Source: a bacterium (GTDB lineage: Bacteria > Patescibacteriota > Minisyncoccia > CAIUEV01). From it: a stretch of DNA of 40,652 nt. The notes beneath the pieces are model-generated. The model did no database searches and was not told the origin of the DNA. It saw nothing but the letters and a program-made list of their open reading frames with translations. The stretch is from positions 1-40,652 of the forward strand of contig JAJXZR010000047.1 in assembly GCA_021779915.1 (NCBI GenBank). The letters are read 5' to 3'. Numbering within the stretch: position 1 is the stretch's first letter; each line of letters opens with the position of its first letter. Positions 9,491-18,292 of this stretch are shown here, in pieces. Position numbers and translations under genes: made by a program.

Positions 9491-10027
9491 TTATTTAGTT
9501 GGATTTGGGTAATTATTTTCACCTGTAGCTCCTGAATTAATTTGCTTGGCATAATCCAGAGCTTTTTGATCAGTTACTTCGGGAGGAACGGGGGCAGTTT
9601 CTCCTCGCGTTGTAAGAGAAGTTTTTTCTTGTGAGTTTGAATTGACAGGAGGAGGAGTGATTGTAGTTTTTACTTCTGGTGGAACAGGATAATTTTCTTC
9701 AGGAGCTCCTTTGGGGATATTTTCTGATCCCGAGGGATTGTTGGTTAGAAAGGTGTTTTCATTAGTGTTGGTAGTAGTATTACCCGGAATATTGGAAGTG
9801 TTTGGAGCTACCTCTAAAGAAGGATTAACTCGATTTTTCAAAGAGGAAGAAGATTCTATCTTACTGGGAGTATCTTTGTCAATATTTTTCTTGCGTGATT
9901 CTCGGATTAGGATGGAAATAATAATGAGCAAAATAATAATTCCCACCATACCGAGTCCTATGATTTTGGGGGATAGCTTGCTTTTTTTGTCTGAAAAATT
10001 GTTGGGGTTTTTGTTTCCATCTTCCAT
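9491..10027 (-). CDS. Small single-TM protein with N/T/P-rich extracytoplasmic tail
   Basis: TM segment IIGLGMVGIIILLIIISILI followed by low-complexity tail. Confidence 0.6.
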   Translation of the reverse strand: MEDGNKNPNNFSDKKSKLSPKIIGLGMVGIIILLIIISILIRESRKKNIDKDTPSKIESSSSLKNRVNPSLEVAPNTSNIPGNTTTNTNENTFLTNNPSGSENIPKGAPEENYPVPPEVKTTITPPPVNSNSQEKTSLTTRGETAPVPPEVTDQKALDYAKQINSGATGENNYPNPTK

Positions 10028-10120
10028 TTTTTGTTTTTTAAAAAATTAGTTTATAGTGAACTCATGAGAAGTGTGCAATATGACTTTGATAATATAAATA
10101 ATAGGTTAATTTTACTTAAA

Positions 10121-11152
10121 ATGCAAATGAAAACAAAAATATTTTTTCTTGTATTTTCTCTGCTTTCTTCTCTCTGCTTTCCCCTTTCTGTTCTCTATGC
10201 CTGGGTGGAGCCTTCCGATACATCAAACATCGCGGCGCCACTTAATACAGGTTCGACTACTCAAATAAAAATAGGCGACCTTGGAACTAATGGGAGTTTA
10301 TGCATCAAAGGAGATTGCAAATCTGCTTGGCCTAATAATTCCCTCTGGAGCCAGAATGGAAGCAGTATTTATTACAACGGAGGGAGTGTGGGGATTGGGA
10401 CGGCGAGTCCCAGAAATGACATGGGCTGGGCAGGAGCTTTGGACGTCAACGGACAGATTCGGGGAACAAGATATTATGATGACGATGTGAACTATTACGC
10501 TGACCTGAATAGCGGAGCTAATTTGGGAGGGAATTGGTTGTTCAATGGAAGTGTTGGAATCGGAACGAATCCGAATGCAAAACTTGATGTTAACGGATAT
10601 GTTCAAGTAGAGTCTGTTAATGGGGAGGGTGGAACTATAAAGCTGATGGGCAATAATGGTGCTAATCTTTATCTTGAAAATATTAACGGAACCTTCAGAG
10701 TACTCAACAGTTCTTGGACAGCCGGTACTTTTCATGTGGATCAAGGAGGGAATATAAGCAATCCCGGTGACATAAATATGGGAGGAGGACATACTTTTTA
10801 CGCTCCCGGACGAATGCACATTTTTGGAGAAGAAAATTTATATTTACTAAACAGAGGATCGATTATTGTTAGCAGGGCTTGGGGAGGAACCGGCAATTTG
10901 TATGTGGAAGGAAGTTTATGTGTTGGTGGAAGTTGTCTATCTAATTGGTCAGACCTATCATTGGATTGCTACACTACGGATTGGGGTCCAGCAAGTGCTT
11001 GTGCTAGAGAACCAGAGGCAAATCATCCAGGCTGTAATCCTGGCTATATGGATGTTGGTATCGCTTCAGAAACTCATTCTGACACAGGTTGTGGTCATTC
11101 TTCTATTAATTATCAAAAAGTTAAAACTAGATGTTGTCGAGTAACAAGATAA
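10121..11152 (+). CDS. Secreted surface/tail-fibre-like protein (AWVEP N-terminus, SVGIGT...AKLDVNG repeats)
   Basis: Signal peptide, AWVEPSDTSNIAAPLNTGSTTQIKIGDL, repeated SVGIGT and DVNG motifs; ORF starts at 10031 but signal peptide starts near 10121. Confidence 0.7.
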   Translation: MQMKTKIFFLVFSLLSSLCFPLSVLYAWVEPSDTSNIAAPLNTGSTTQIKIGDLGTNGSLCIKGDCKSAWPNNSLWSQNGSSIYYNGGSVGIGTASPRNDMGWAGALDVNGQIRGTRYYDDDVNYYADLNSGANLGGNWLFNGSVGIGTNPNAKLDVNGYVQVESVNGEGGTIKLMGNNGANLYLENINGTFRVLNSSWTAGTFHVDQGGNISNPGDINMGGGHTFYAPGRMHIFGEENLYLLNRGSIIVSRAWGGTGNLYVEGSLCVGGSCLSNWSDLSLDCYTTDWGPASACAREPEANHPGCNPGYMDVGIASETHSDTGCGHSSINYQKVKTRCCRVTR

Positions 11153-11181
11153 AAAATCGAATTCCCGCAAGGTCTGAATAT

Positions 11182-12513
11182 TTAAGTAGTCGTTTTTAAT
11201 TTTTTTGTTATTTTCCTCACTTCCCTTTCTTCGTCCCATGGGATCATCTCTTTTCCAATACACATCTTTTTTTCTCCCCCTTTACCGCAAAGAATCACCA
11301 CGTCGTCTTTTTCTGCTAGAAACAAGGCTTTTTGGATGCCTTCAGTTCGATTAACAAAAGAAAAGGCACTTTTTCCTTCCTCAAATTTTTTATTAGTAAG
11401 AACTCCTGCTAAAACTTCTTTATTTATTTCTCTTGGATCTTCCTCGTAGGGGTCTTCTGTTGCCACCACAACAATGTCGCACAATCTTCCGGCGATTGAT
11501 CCCATCACTTTTCTCTTCCATTTATCTCTGCCTCCACCTTGCCCTCCAGTGAGGCAGATTAATTTTTTTCCTTTAGGGAGAATTTCTTTCCCGGCAGAGA
11601 GAACAGAACTGAGGCTCAATGGCTCGTGAGCATAATCCAGAAAGAGACGGAAATTTATTTTGGGGTCTTTAATTTCCTCGATTCTGCCTTTGGGGAGCTT
11701 TAAGTTGGGAATGACCCTGATTATTTCCTTAAATTTTATTCCGGCAGAACGGGCAATAGTGAAGGCCATAAGCAGGTTTTGAGCGTTGAATTTTCCGATG
11801 AAAGGGAAATTAAAATTCTTTTGCCAAAAGGGCTCCAAGGTATTATTTTTATATTCTCCTATTTCTATTTTGTTATTCTCTTTGATATTGCCCAAAATTA
11901 TTCGGTGAAGCTTTTTTGAGTATTTTTTAACATTATTAATATCAAAAGTAATTCCCCATTTTTCTTCGGCGTCGTGACGGAGAAAGTCGTCGGCATATTT
12001 ATCGTCCAGGTTAACAACATGAATTCCTTTGCAATTTTTAAACAACTTTTCTTTAGTTTCTTTATAGTTGAAAAAGCTTCCATGCCTTTCGATGTGTTCG
12101 GGGGCAAGTCCCGTAAAAACAACCGTATTATAATCAAGAAATCTGGAACGGTGTTGCATAATTCCTTCCGAGGAAGTTTCAATAATAGCGTACTTCACTC
12201 CAGATTTTACGGCCCTGTTTAAAAATTGAGGAAGAAAAAATCTTCCCGGCATTCCCATTTTGGTAAGATTCGGCTCAATTTTACTCCCGATGGCGAACAT
12301 AACAGTTGAAGTGAAAGCAGTTTTTTTATTCGTCTCTTCGAAAATTTGATAAGTCAAATAGGCAGTAGTAGTCTTGCCTTTAGTTCCTGTTATCCCAATC
12401 AAATAAAGATTCTTGCTGGGATTTTGATAAACTAAATTACCCATTTTGGCAAGAGCGAGGTGATAGAGGCTGAAGAGGGGGGAGGGGATGAGTTTTTTGA
12501 GAGAAGAAAGCAT
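11182..12513 (-). CDS. murE: Mur ligase family protein (MurE-like)
   Basis: GITGTKGKTTTAYL P-loop, ETSSEGIMQHR, DYAHEPLSLSSVL, LTGGQGGGRDKWKR. Confidence 0.75.
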   Translation of the reverse strand: MLSSLKKLIPSPLFSLYHLALAKMGNLVYQNPSKNLYLIGITGTKGKTTTAYLTYQIFEETNKKTAFTSTVMFAIGSKIEPNLTKMGMPGRFFLPQFLNRAVKSGVKYAIIETSSEGIMQHRSRFLDYNTVVFTGLAPEHIERHGSFFNYKETKEKLFKNCKGIHVVNLDDKYADDFLRHDAEEKWGITFDINNVKKYSKKLHRIILGNIKENNKIEIGEYKNNTLEPFWQKNFNFPFIGKFNAQNLLMAFTIARSAGIKFKEIIRVIPNLKLPKGRIEEIKDPKINFRLFLDYAHEPLSLSSVLSAGKEILPKGKKLICLTGGQGGGRDKWKRKVMGSIAGRLCDIVVVATEDPYEEDPREINKEVLAGVLTNKKFEEGKSAFSFVNRTEGIQKALFLAEKDDVVILCGKGGEKKMCIGKEMIPWDEEREVRKITKKLKTTT

Positions 12514-12545
12514 AAGAAGGATTTTGATAATTTCTAAATGTTACC

Positions 12546-12691
12546 TGTCATCCCGGCCTCCGAGCCGGGATCCAGGAGCATAGCATTAGCCTAATAGAAT
12601 GTTAATTTATGTGCGTTAAGTTTTTTAAAAGTAAACATTAGAATAAAATTCTATTAGTCTAACTGGATCCCGGGTCAAGCCCGGGATGACA
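12546..12691. repeat. REPIN-like element 1
   Basis: TGTCATCCCGGCCTCCGAGCCGGGATCCAG ... CTGGATCCCGGGTCAAGCCCGGGATGACA. Confidence 0.93.
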
Positions 12692-12711
12692 CGATAATTC
12701 AAGGCTTTTTT

Positions 12712-12803
12712 TGTTTAAGACATTATTAAATTAATAAATTGGAAATTGTTTGGAAATTGTCTCCTTAGGCGACCCGCCTAGGGCGGGAAAATTGAAAATT
12801 AAA
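12712..12803. repeat. AT-rich palindrome with GC cap (family F2), reverse complement of 23818..23912
   Basis: GGAAATTGTCTCCTTAGGCGACCCGCCTAGGGCGGGAAAATTGAAAATT. Confidence 0.85.
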
Positions 12804-12806
12804 TCC

Positions 12807-13706
12807 CTATTTCCACTTATAATTTCTAAAAACCCATTTAGCCATTTTTTGGACGTCGTTTGTGGAGGCGCTTCTTGATTTTGCTCCGAAGACTACTGCT
12901 ATGATATCATTTTTTTCTTTTTTACCCTTAGCTTTGACGAGAAGATTATAGCCTACTTCGGGAAGATAGCCTGTTTTGGCTGCTAGAACGGAAAATCCGG
13001 AGTTTTTGGCGGTAATAATCGGGCTGGTGTGGATGACCGTTTTTTGCCCCTTACCGTTATTGTAATAGAAGGAATATTTTTTAGTAGAACTTACTTTACA
13101 AAGCGTACTGTTGGAAAAAACTTTTTGAGCAATCAGAGCGATGTCTTTGGCGGTAGAAGTGTTGTTGGGAGAAATTCCACAAGCATCTACAAAATTAGTT
13201 TTATCGGATGCTCCGACTGATGTAGCTAAAGAATCCATTCTGTTAATAAATTTATCTTTAGAGAGACCACTGGCTCTTACGAGGGCGGTAGCGGAATTGT
13301 TGGCTGATCCAACCAAACTGGAATAGAGAAGGTCTTTGAGTTTTAGACTGGTTCCCACTGGTAATTTTAGTCTTCCTCCTCCTACCTCATCGGAATTAAG
13401 CATAGCGGTTTTTTTGTTAAGATTGGGATCTTCGTTTAAAAACACATAAGCTCCGGCAATTTTTGTAATACTGGCAAGAGGTTTTTTGTCTTCTTCTCTT
13501 TTCCCAAAAAGAACTTCTCCACTACTTGCATCCAAAACAACTGCGGAGTAAGAACCAATATTAGATTGTTTCAGAGATTTGAAGTTCTTTATTTTTTGGG
13601 GAGAAACCGCCCAGGAAGTGAGGGGGAGGAGTAAAAAGGTGATGATTATTAGTGATGCGGAACGCATGGGTAATTTTAAATTCAAAATTTTAAATAAGCG
13701 TGTCAT
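12807..13706 (-). CDS. Serine-type D-alanyl-D-alanine carboxypeptidase (peptidase S11)
   Basis: Signal peptide, SITK (SxxK), SANNSA (SxN), KTGY (KTG) motifs. Confidence 0.88.
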   Translation of the reverse strand: MTRLFKILNLKLPMRSASLIIITFLLLPLTSWAVSPQKIKNFKSLKQSNIGSYSAVVLDASSGEVLFGKREEDKKPLASITKIAGAYVFLNEDPNLNKKTAMLNSDEVGGGRLKLPVGTSLKLKDLLYSSLVGSANNSATALVRASGLSKDKFINRMDSLATSVGASDKTNFVDACGISPNNTSTAKDIALIAQKVFSNSTLCKVSSTKKYSFYYNNGKGQKTVIHTSPIITAKNSGFSVLAAKTGYLPEVGYNLLVKAKGKKEKNDIIAVVFGAKSRSASTNDVQKMAKWVFRNYKWK

Positions 13707-13977
13707 CCTCGGCGTGTCGACCGGGGATCCAGGAGAATAGGATTAATCTAACAAAATTCCAAATTCCAAGAAACAAATTACAAACAAGATACAATTTTCC
13801 AAAACTTGTCTCGCCTAGGCGGATTCGAAATTCCCGACAAAGGTGGGTCGCCTATGGAGATAAAACATTATTTTTTCGTTTGGAGCTTGCAATTTTGAAT
13901 TTGTTTGTAATTTGTTTCTTGTTTCTTGGAATTTTAAATCTTACTTTCCTGGATCCCGGGTCAAGCCCGGAATGACA
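13701..13977. repeat. REPIN-like element 2 (long spacer containing another palindrome)
   Basis: TGTCATCCTCGGCGTGTCGACCGGGGATCCAG ... CTGGATCCCGGGTCAAGCCCGGAATGACA. Confidence 0.9.
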
Positions 13978-14012
13978 CTCAGGGTTTAATGATACTGGGA
14001 AATTGTTAAAAA

Positions 14013-16511
14013 TCACCCCAAATATTCCATCGGCAACTCAAATTCCGCCCCCTTCTCAATTTTTCCTGCCATCATGTCTCCCGCAATTCCGTTTTCGATA
14101 TCCTTTTGAACAACTCGCCTCAATTCTCTGGCTCCAAACTCGCTACTAAAAGCAATATTAGCTAATTTATTTTGGAAATCTTTGCTGTAGGAAATAAGAA
14201 TATTTTGTTCTTTGAGGCGATTTTTAAGGTCCAGAAGGGATAGTCCGGCAATCTGGAAGGTGTCTTCTTCTGTTACGGGGTGGAACATTATCGCTTCATC
14301 AAACCGATTTAACAGTTCGGGAGAAAAAATTCCATCTTCTTGAATTTTAGACAAAACCTCTCTCTGCACGGCCTCCTGCTTCTTTTTTCCGTCAAAAAGA
14401 TTTTTTATTAACATCGATTCTGCATTGGAAGTGGCGATGATGATTGTCTCACGAAAATTTAATTTTTGCCCTGTTCCAGTTTTTGCCATGCCTTCTTCCA
14501 TAATTTGGAGCAATAACTGATGGACAACTTTACTGGCTTTTTCTAACTCGTCTAAAAGAATCAAACTAAAAGGATTTTGGGATAAAATTTTGTGAAAATA
14601 CCCTTCAATTTTCCCAGAACTGTCGCCGAGCAGTTTGATTAAAGCGTCTTCTCCTTGATATTCACTCATATCCAGGCGTGCCATTCTGTTCTCACCTCCA
14701 AAGTATAAGCTAGCGAGGACCTCGGCGGTGTGAGTTTTTCCTACTCCGGTTGGCCCTAAGAAAAGAAAACAACCTGCCGGTCTACCTGGATTGGAAAGGT
14801 CGAGCCTCCTTCTCTGCAGGGCGGAAGCGACAGCCTTAATTGCTGGAGTTTGACCGACAATCTTGGTTTGCATAGATTCTTCAAGGTTTGCCAATTTTTC
14901 TTTTTCTTCACTCTGAATTTCCCCAATATTCACCCCGATTTTATCGGAGGCGTAATTTTCAATCTCGGTTTCTTTAATGATGTGGTCTTCGGGGTCTTTA
15001 TTGTTAAGATAAACGATTGTTTCCTTAAGAAAATCAATCGCTCTTTGGGGCATAGCTGGTTGATTTAAGTAACGATCACTAATCTCAAGCAATCTTTTAA
15101 GAGCCCTATAAACGATAAGTTTGTTATATTTTCCCTCCAAAGATCTTCCCTCTTCAGCCATAATAATTAAACAGGTTTCTAGATCTGGCTCCTTGAGTTG
15201 TATCTTTTTTAAATACTTTATGACTGCCGGTTGTTTTTCCGAAAGAATGTTCATTTCTCCGGGTGAAGCGAGGGTGATGATCTGGATATTGGCATTTTCG
15301 AGGTAATTAAGTAGAATGGCAGATACGTCTGTTTTGCCGATCTGGCCTTCATTTGTGTCGGTATTGAGATAAGTTCCCAGGCTTGGAATAAAAAGGAGAA
15401 TATTTCCGGCATTGGATCCTTCAAAAAGTGCCTTTTGAAGTAAATAAATCTTTTCTTCTGGTAAACTGCTCCCGGCAAGCAAATCTTCAATGTGAAATTC
15501 TAAAATTCTTTTTCCGAGGAGTTTGGGAGGAACGTTGCGATTGGCAATATCATAAGCCAGGCTCTCTACCAGTTCTTTTCTACCAGTTCCCGTTTCTCCG
15601 ACGATAGCAATGTTGAGTCCTTCAGTGCTATTCAAAATACTTTTAAGGTTTTCTAGTTCCCCCTGGTTAGAAATAGAATTTCTAGCAAAATTTTGATGGG
15701 ATAGGTCGCTCGAATATTGATTAAGAGTGAAAGTCCAGCCATAAAACCAATCTTCGGTAATAGGTCTTTTTGAAAACAAATTTTTTCGACTGAACCAACA
15801 CATATTTTCGTAATACTCAATTTGCTTGTTTGCTTCGAAAGAAACGAGCAAGTCGAATTCAGGTTTTTTTAACCGATTGGCGTTTAGGACTGTTTCTATA
15901 GACCCTTTTTGTAGGCTTTCTAAGAGGTTATCTTGAGAAACAAGCAGATGAGCACACAATGAACCAAACCAAGGGTCGTCTACTTGGGGATTTTCTGGAT
16001 CAACTACGAGGAATCGAGAGATTCGATGGTACTTTGTTACTTTTATTTCCAGAAAAATTAAAAATAGAGCGAAAAACAAAATACCGGTTGGAAATATTAA
16101 TTGGGGAGGATCACTAATTGATCCAAGAGTGTTTGGAATAAGTAAAATAAAATACAAGATTAGGGCAATAGAGAGAAAAGGAGCAATTAGCCAAATAGGA
16201 AAAAAAGCTAAAACAAGGGAAATCCAAGCTATTTCTAGGAATAAAAACATTACCAACGCAACCAATTTGACAAAAGCCCCGATAATACGGGAGAAAAAAT
16301 TAAGCAAGTGGCGGTTAAACCATTCCTTAGGGTCAAATCCTGCGCCTTCTTTGAACTCCACATCTCTTTTCCAAGTCCAAAACAAGGTTCTAATCAAGAT
16401 ATTGACTGCGAAAAGATGGAAGATGAAAGCCGAAATTCTTCCCACAATTCTAAAATATCCAACAATTCCTCTCCCCCACCGGAAAACAATGTATTCTAAA
16501 AAGTTTTTCAT
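14013..16511 (-). CDS. Membrane-anchored Clp/ClpB-like AAA+ protein
   Basis: N-terminal hydrophobic segments, degenerate D1 (GETGTGRKEL, Walker B replaced by LLFIPSLG), intact D2 (GPTGVGKT, LILLDELEKAS). Confidence 0.85.
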   Translation of the reverse strand: MKNFLEYIVFRWGRGIVGYFRIVGRISAFIFHLFAVNILIRTLFWTWKRDVEFKEGAGFDPKEWFNRHLLNFFSRIIGAFVKLVALVMFLFLEIAWISLVLAFFPIWLIAPFLSIALILYFILLIPNTLGSISDPPQLIFPTGILFFALFLIFLEIKVTKYHRISRFLVVDPENPQVDDPWFGSLCAHLLVSQDNLLESLQKGSIETVLNANRLKKPEFDLLVSFEANKQIEYYENMCWFSRKNLFSKRPITEDWFYGWTFTLNQYSSDLSHQNFARNSISNQGELENLKSILNSTEGLNIAIVGETGTGRKELVESLAYDIANRNVPPKLLGKRILEFHIEDLLAGSSLPEEKIYLLQKALFEGSNAGNILLFIPSLGTYLNTDTNEGQIGKTDVSAILLNYLENANIQIITLASPGEMNILSEKQPAVIKYLKKIQLKEPDLETCLIIMAEEGRSLEGKYNKLIVYRALKRLLEISDRYLNQPAMPQRAIDFLKETIVYLNNKDPEDHIIKETEIENYASDKIGVNIGEIQSEEKEKLANLEESMQTKIVGQTPAIKAVASALQRRRLDLSNPGRPAGCFLFLGPTGVGKTHTAEVLASLYFGGENRMARLDMSEYQGEDALIKLLGDSSGKIEGYFHKILSQNPFSLILLDELEKASKVVHQLLLQIMEEGMAKTGTGQKLNFRETIIIATSNAESMLIKNLFDGKKKQEAVQREVLSKIQEDGIFSPELLNRFDEAIMFHPVTEEDTFQIAGLSLLDLKNRLKEQNILISYSKDFQNKLANIAFSSEFGARELRRVVQKDIENGIAGDMMAGKIEKGAEFELPMEYLG

Positions 16512-16542
16512 TAAATATTTGTTTTTGGTTTATTTCATGGTA

Positions 16543-16660
16543 AATATCTGGTTTTTTAGGTGTGGTTTTTTTGTTAGTTTTCTTGTGAGGACCTGTCTGA
16601 GCGAAGCGAGTTCCGCAACAAGAAAATAACAAAAAAACCACACCTAAAAAACCAGATATT
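16543..16660. repeat. Long inverted repeat, 44/43 bp arms
   Basis: AATATCTGGTTTTTTAGGTGTGGTTTTTTTGTTAGTTTTCTTGT vs right arm at 16618-16660, identical apart from one indel; loop contains GAGCGAAGCGAG. Confidence 0.93.
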
Positions 16661-16792
16661 AAAGATATTTTACTGATTCATTATTACTTAATTTTATTAA
16701 TTTATAAAACTGTTGTAGACAACTATAATAAGTTGGAAAAGCACTTTAACATTTTGGTTGGTTCAAGTTTTATTTTTCGGAAAGGAGAAACA

Positions 16793-18241
16793 ATGAGTAG
16801 TAAGCCGAACATCATTATTGCTGACACCAACATCCACATTTATGATCCAGAAGCCAGTAGTGTTTTTTTAGAAGGAGGAAAAAATAAGCTTGTCATACCC
16901 TCAATCGTTCTCTATGAACTAGATAAACTCAAACACAAACCGGAAAAGGGGTATGATGCAAGAGAGGCGATTAGAAGAATTGAAAGTATTCTCGACTCAG
17001 AGGATGGTTCTATTGTTATTCAATCTAGGCCAGGAAATAAATATTTTGGGGATCTGGACAAGAATCACCCTGACCATCAAATAATTGCCACCGCTAAATA
17101 TGTTGAAAAAAATAAGAAAGATTTTGGCGATTACGATCAGGTTAAACTAATCTCTAGGGATAGTATGGTAAGGATTCTTGCGAAGAAACACAAAGTCAAT
17201 GTAGAGGATTACCGCAGGAATAAAATAGAAAATCCCAAGCAAAGTCTTCCTCAAAGTATTCATCTTAGCTTCGGTTGGAATGAAACAAAACCGGTAAGAG
17301 AAAAAAGGGACGGATTAGAACGCTATCTCTATCCTTATTTAGAGGAGGAACACGGGAAAATATTGGAAAACGAGGGGGTGGTCTGTTTCGGAAGCAATAA
17401 TGGCGATGGATGGCAAGAAGTTTGTGCGGCGATCAGAAAAGGAGACTCTCTGGTCAGTGTGCCTGAAGAAATTAATGCTTATGGGCTTCGACCTTATTCA
17501 ATGAGTAACGGCAACGGAAATGGCAATGGAAACGGAAATGGAAATGGAAAAGATAAGGCAAACAAGAAGAATTGGGGTCAATACATTGCTTTAGCACAAC
17601 TTCTCGATCCTGCGATCAAACTGGTTTTTTTGCAAGGAGGAGCGGGTACAGGAAAAACTTTGTTGGCGGTTGCTTCTGCTCTTGAACAAAGGCACAAATA
17701 TGGTCAAATTATTATTTCTAGACCTGCCGTGCATTTGGAAGACGAAGACACGCTAGGGTTTTTGCCGGGTAAATTGGACGAAAAACTTTCTCCTTGGATG
17801 TACCCGATTCAGCAAGCGATGTCATTTTTAAAGAGTCCAAAGGGTGATTCAGTTTCTCAGGGTAAGGGATTGGCTAGAAAAAAAGCTGCCAAAGAGAGTC
17901 AGGACATCATTGCAAAGTTGCAATTGGAAAAGAAAATCGAGTTTATGTCTTTGGATTATATCAGGGGAATGAGCTACCATAACACCTTTTTAATTATTGA
18001 TGAAGCACAGAATTTAACCCCCCACCAGGTGAAAACCATTATAACGAGAGCCGGAGAAAGGACAAAACTTGTTTTTACCGGGGACCTTGGTCAAATTGAC
18101 AGAACTAGAAGAATTGATGAGAAATCGAGCGGACTGACTTATGCAATGAACAGAATGGTCGGAAAGCCAATAGTTGCCTCCACCAATTTTAGCGAAACCG
18201 TCAGGTCGGAACTAGCTAAACTAGCCGAAGAACTTTTGTAA
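16793..18241 (+). CDS. PhoH family ATPase with N-terminal PIN domain
   Basis: PIN (IADTNIHIYDP), P-loop LQGGAGTGKTLLA, FLPGKLDEKLSPWMYP, DEAQNLTPHQVKTIITRAG; AAGGAG RBS before ATG at 16793. Confidence 0.92.
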   Translation: MSSKPNIIIADTNIHIYDPEASSVFLEGGKNKLVIPSIVLYELDKLKHKPEKGYDAREAIRRIESILDSEDGSIVIQSRPGNKYFGDLDKNHPDHQIIATAKYVEKNKKDFGDYDQVKLISRDSMVRILAKKHKVNVEDYRRNKIENPKQSLPQSIHLSFGWNETKPVREKRDGLERYLYPYLEEEHGKILENEGVVCFGSNNGDGWQEVCAAIRKGDSLVSVPEEINAYGLRPYSMSNGNGNGNGNGNGNGKDKANKKNWGQYIALAQLLDPAIKLVFLQGGAGTGKTLLAVASALEQRHKYGQIIISRPAVHLEDEDTLGFLPGKLDEKLSPWMYPIQQAMSFLKSPKGDSVSQGKGLARKKAAKESQDIIAKLQLEKKIEFMSLDYIRGMSYHNTFLIIDEAQNLTPHQVKTIITRAGERTKLVFTGDLGQIDRTRRIDEKSSGLTYAMNRMVGKPIVASTNFSETVRSELAKLAEELL

Positions 18242-18260
18242 AAAATTACAAAACAACACT

Positions 18261-18292
18261 AAAAAGCGATTCAAACTTGAATCGCTTTTTTC
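18261..18292. terminator. Bidirectional intrinsic terminator between convergent genes
   Basis: AAAAAGCGATTCAA-ACT-style perfect stem (AAAAAGCGATTCAA / TTGAATCGCTTTTT) with T-run, between stop codons of the PhoH gene and the pilin-like gene. Confidence 0.85.

Noticed and set aside
16450-16641. 63-aa minus-strand ORF across the long inverted repeat
   Set aside because: Created by the repeat and overlapping the Clp-like gene start; Lys/Phe-rich low complexity.
17505-17550. (GN)n repeat in the PhoH gene as a mobile repeat
   Set aside because: Simple in-frame linker low complexity between the PIN and PhoH domains.
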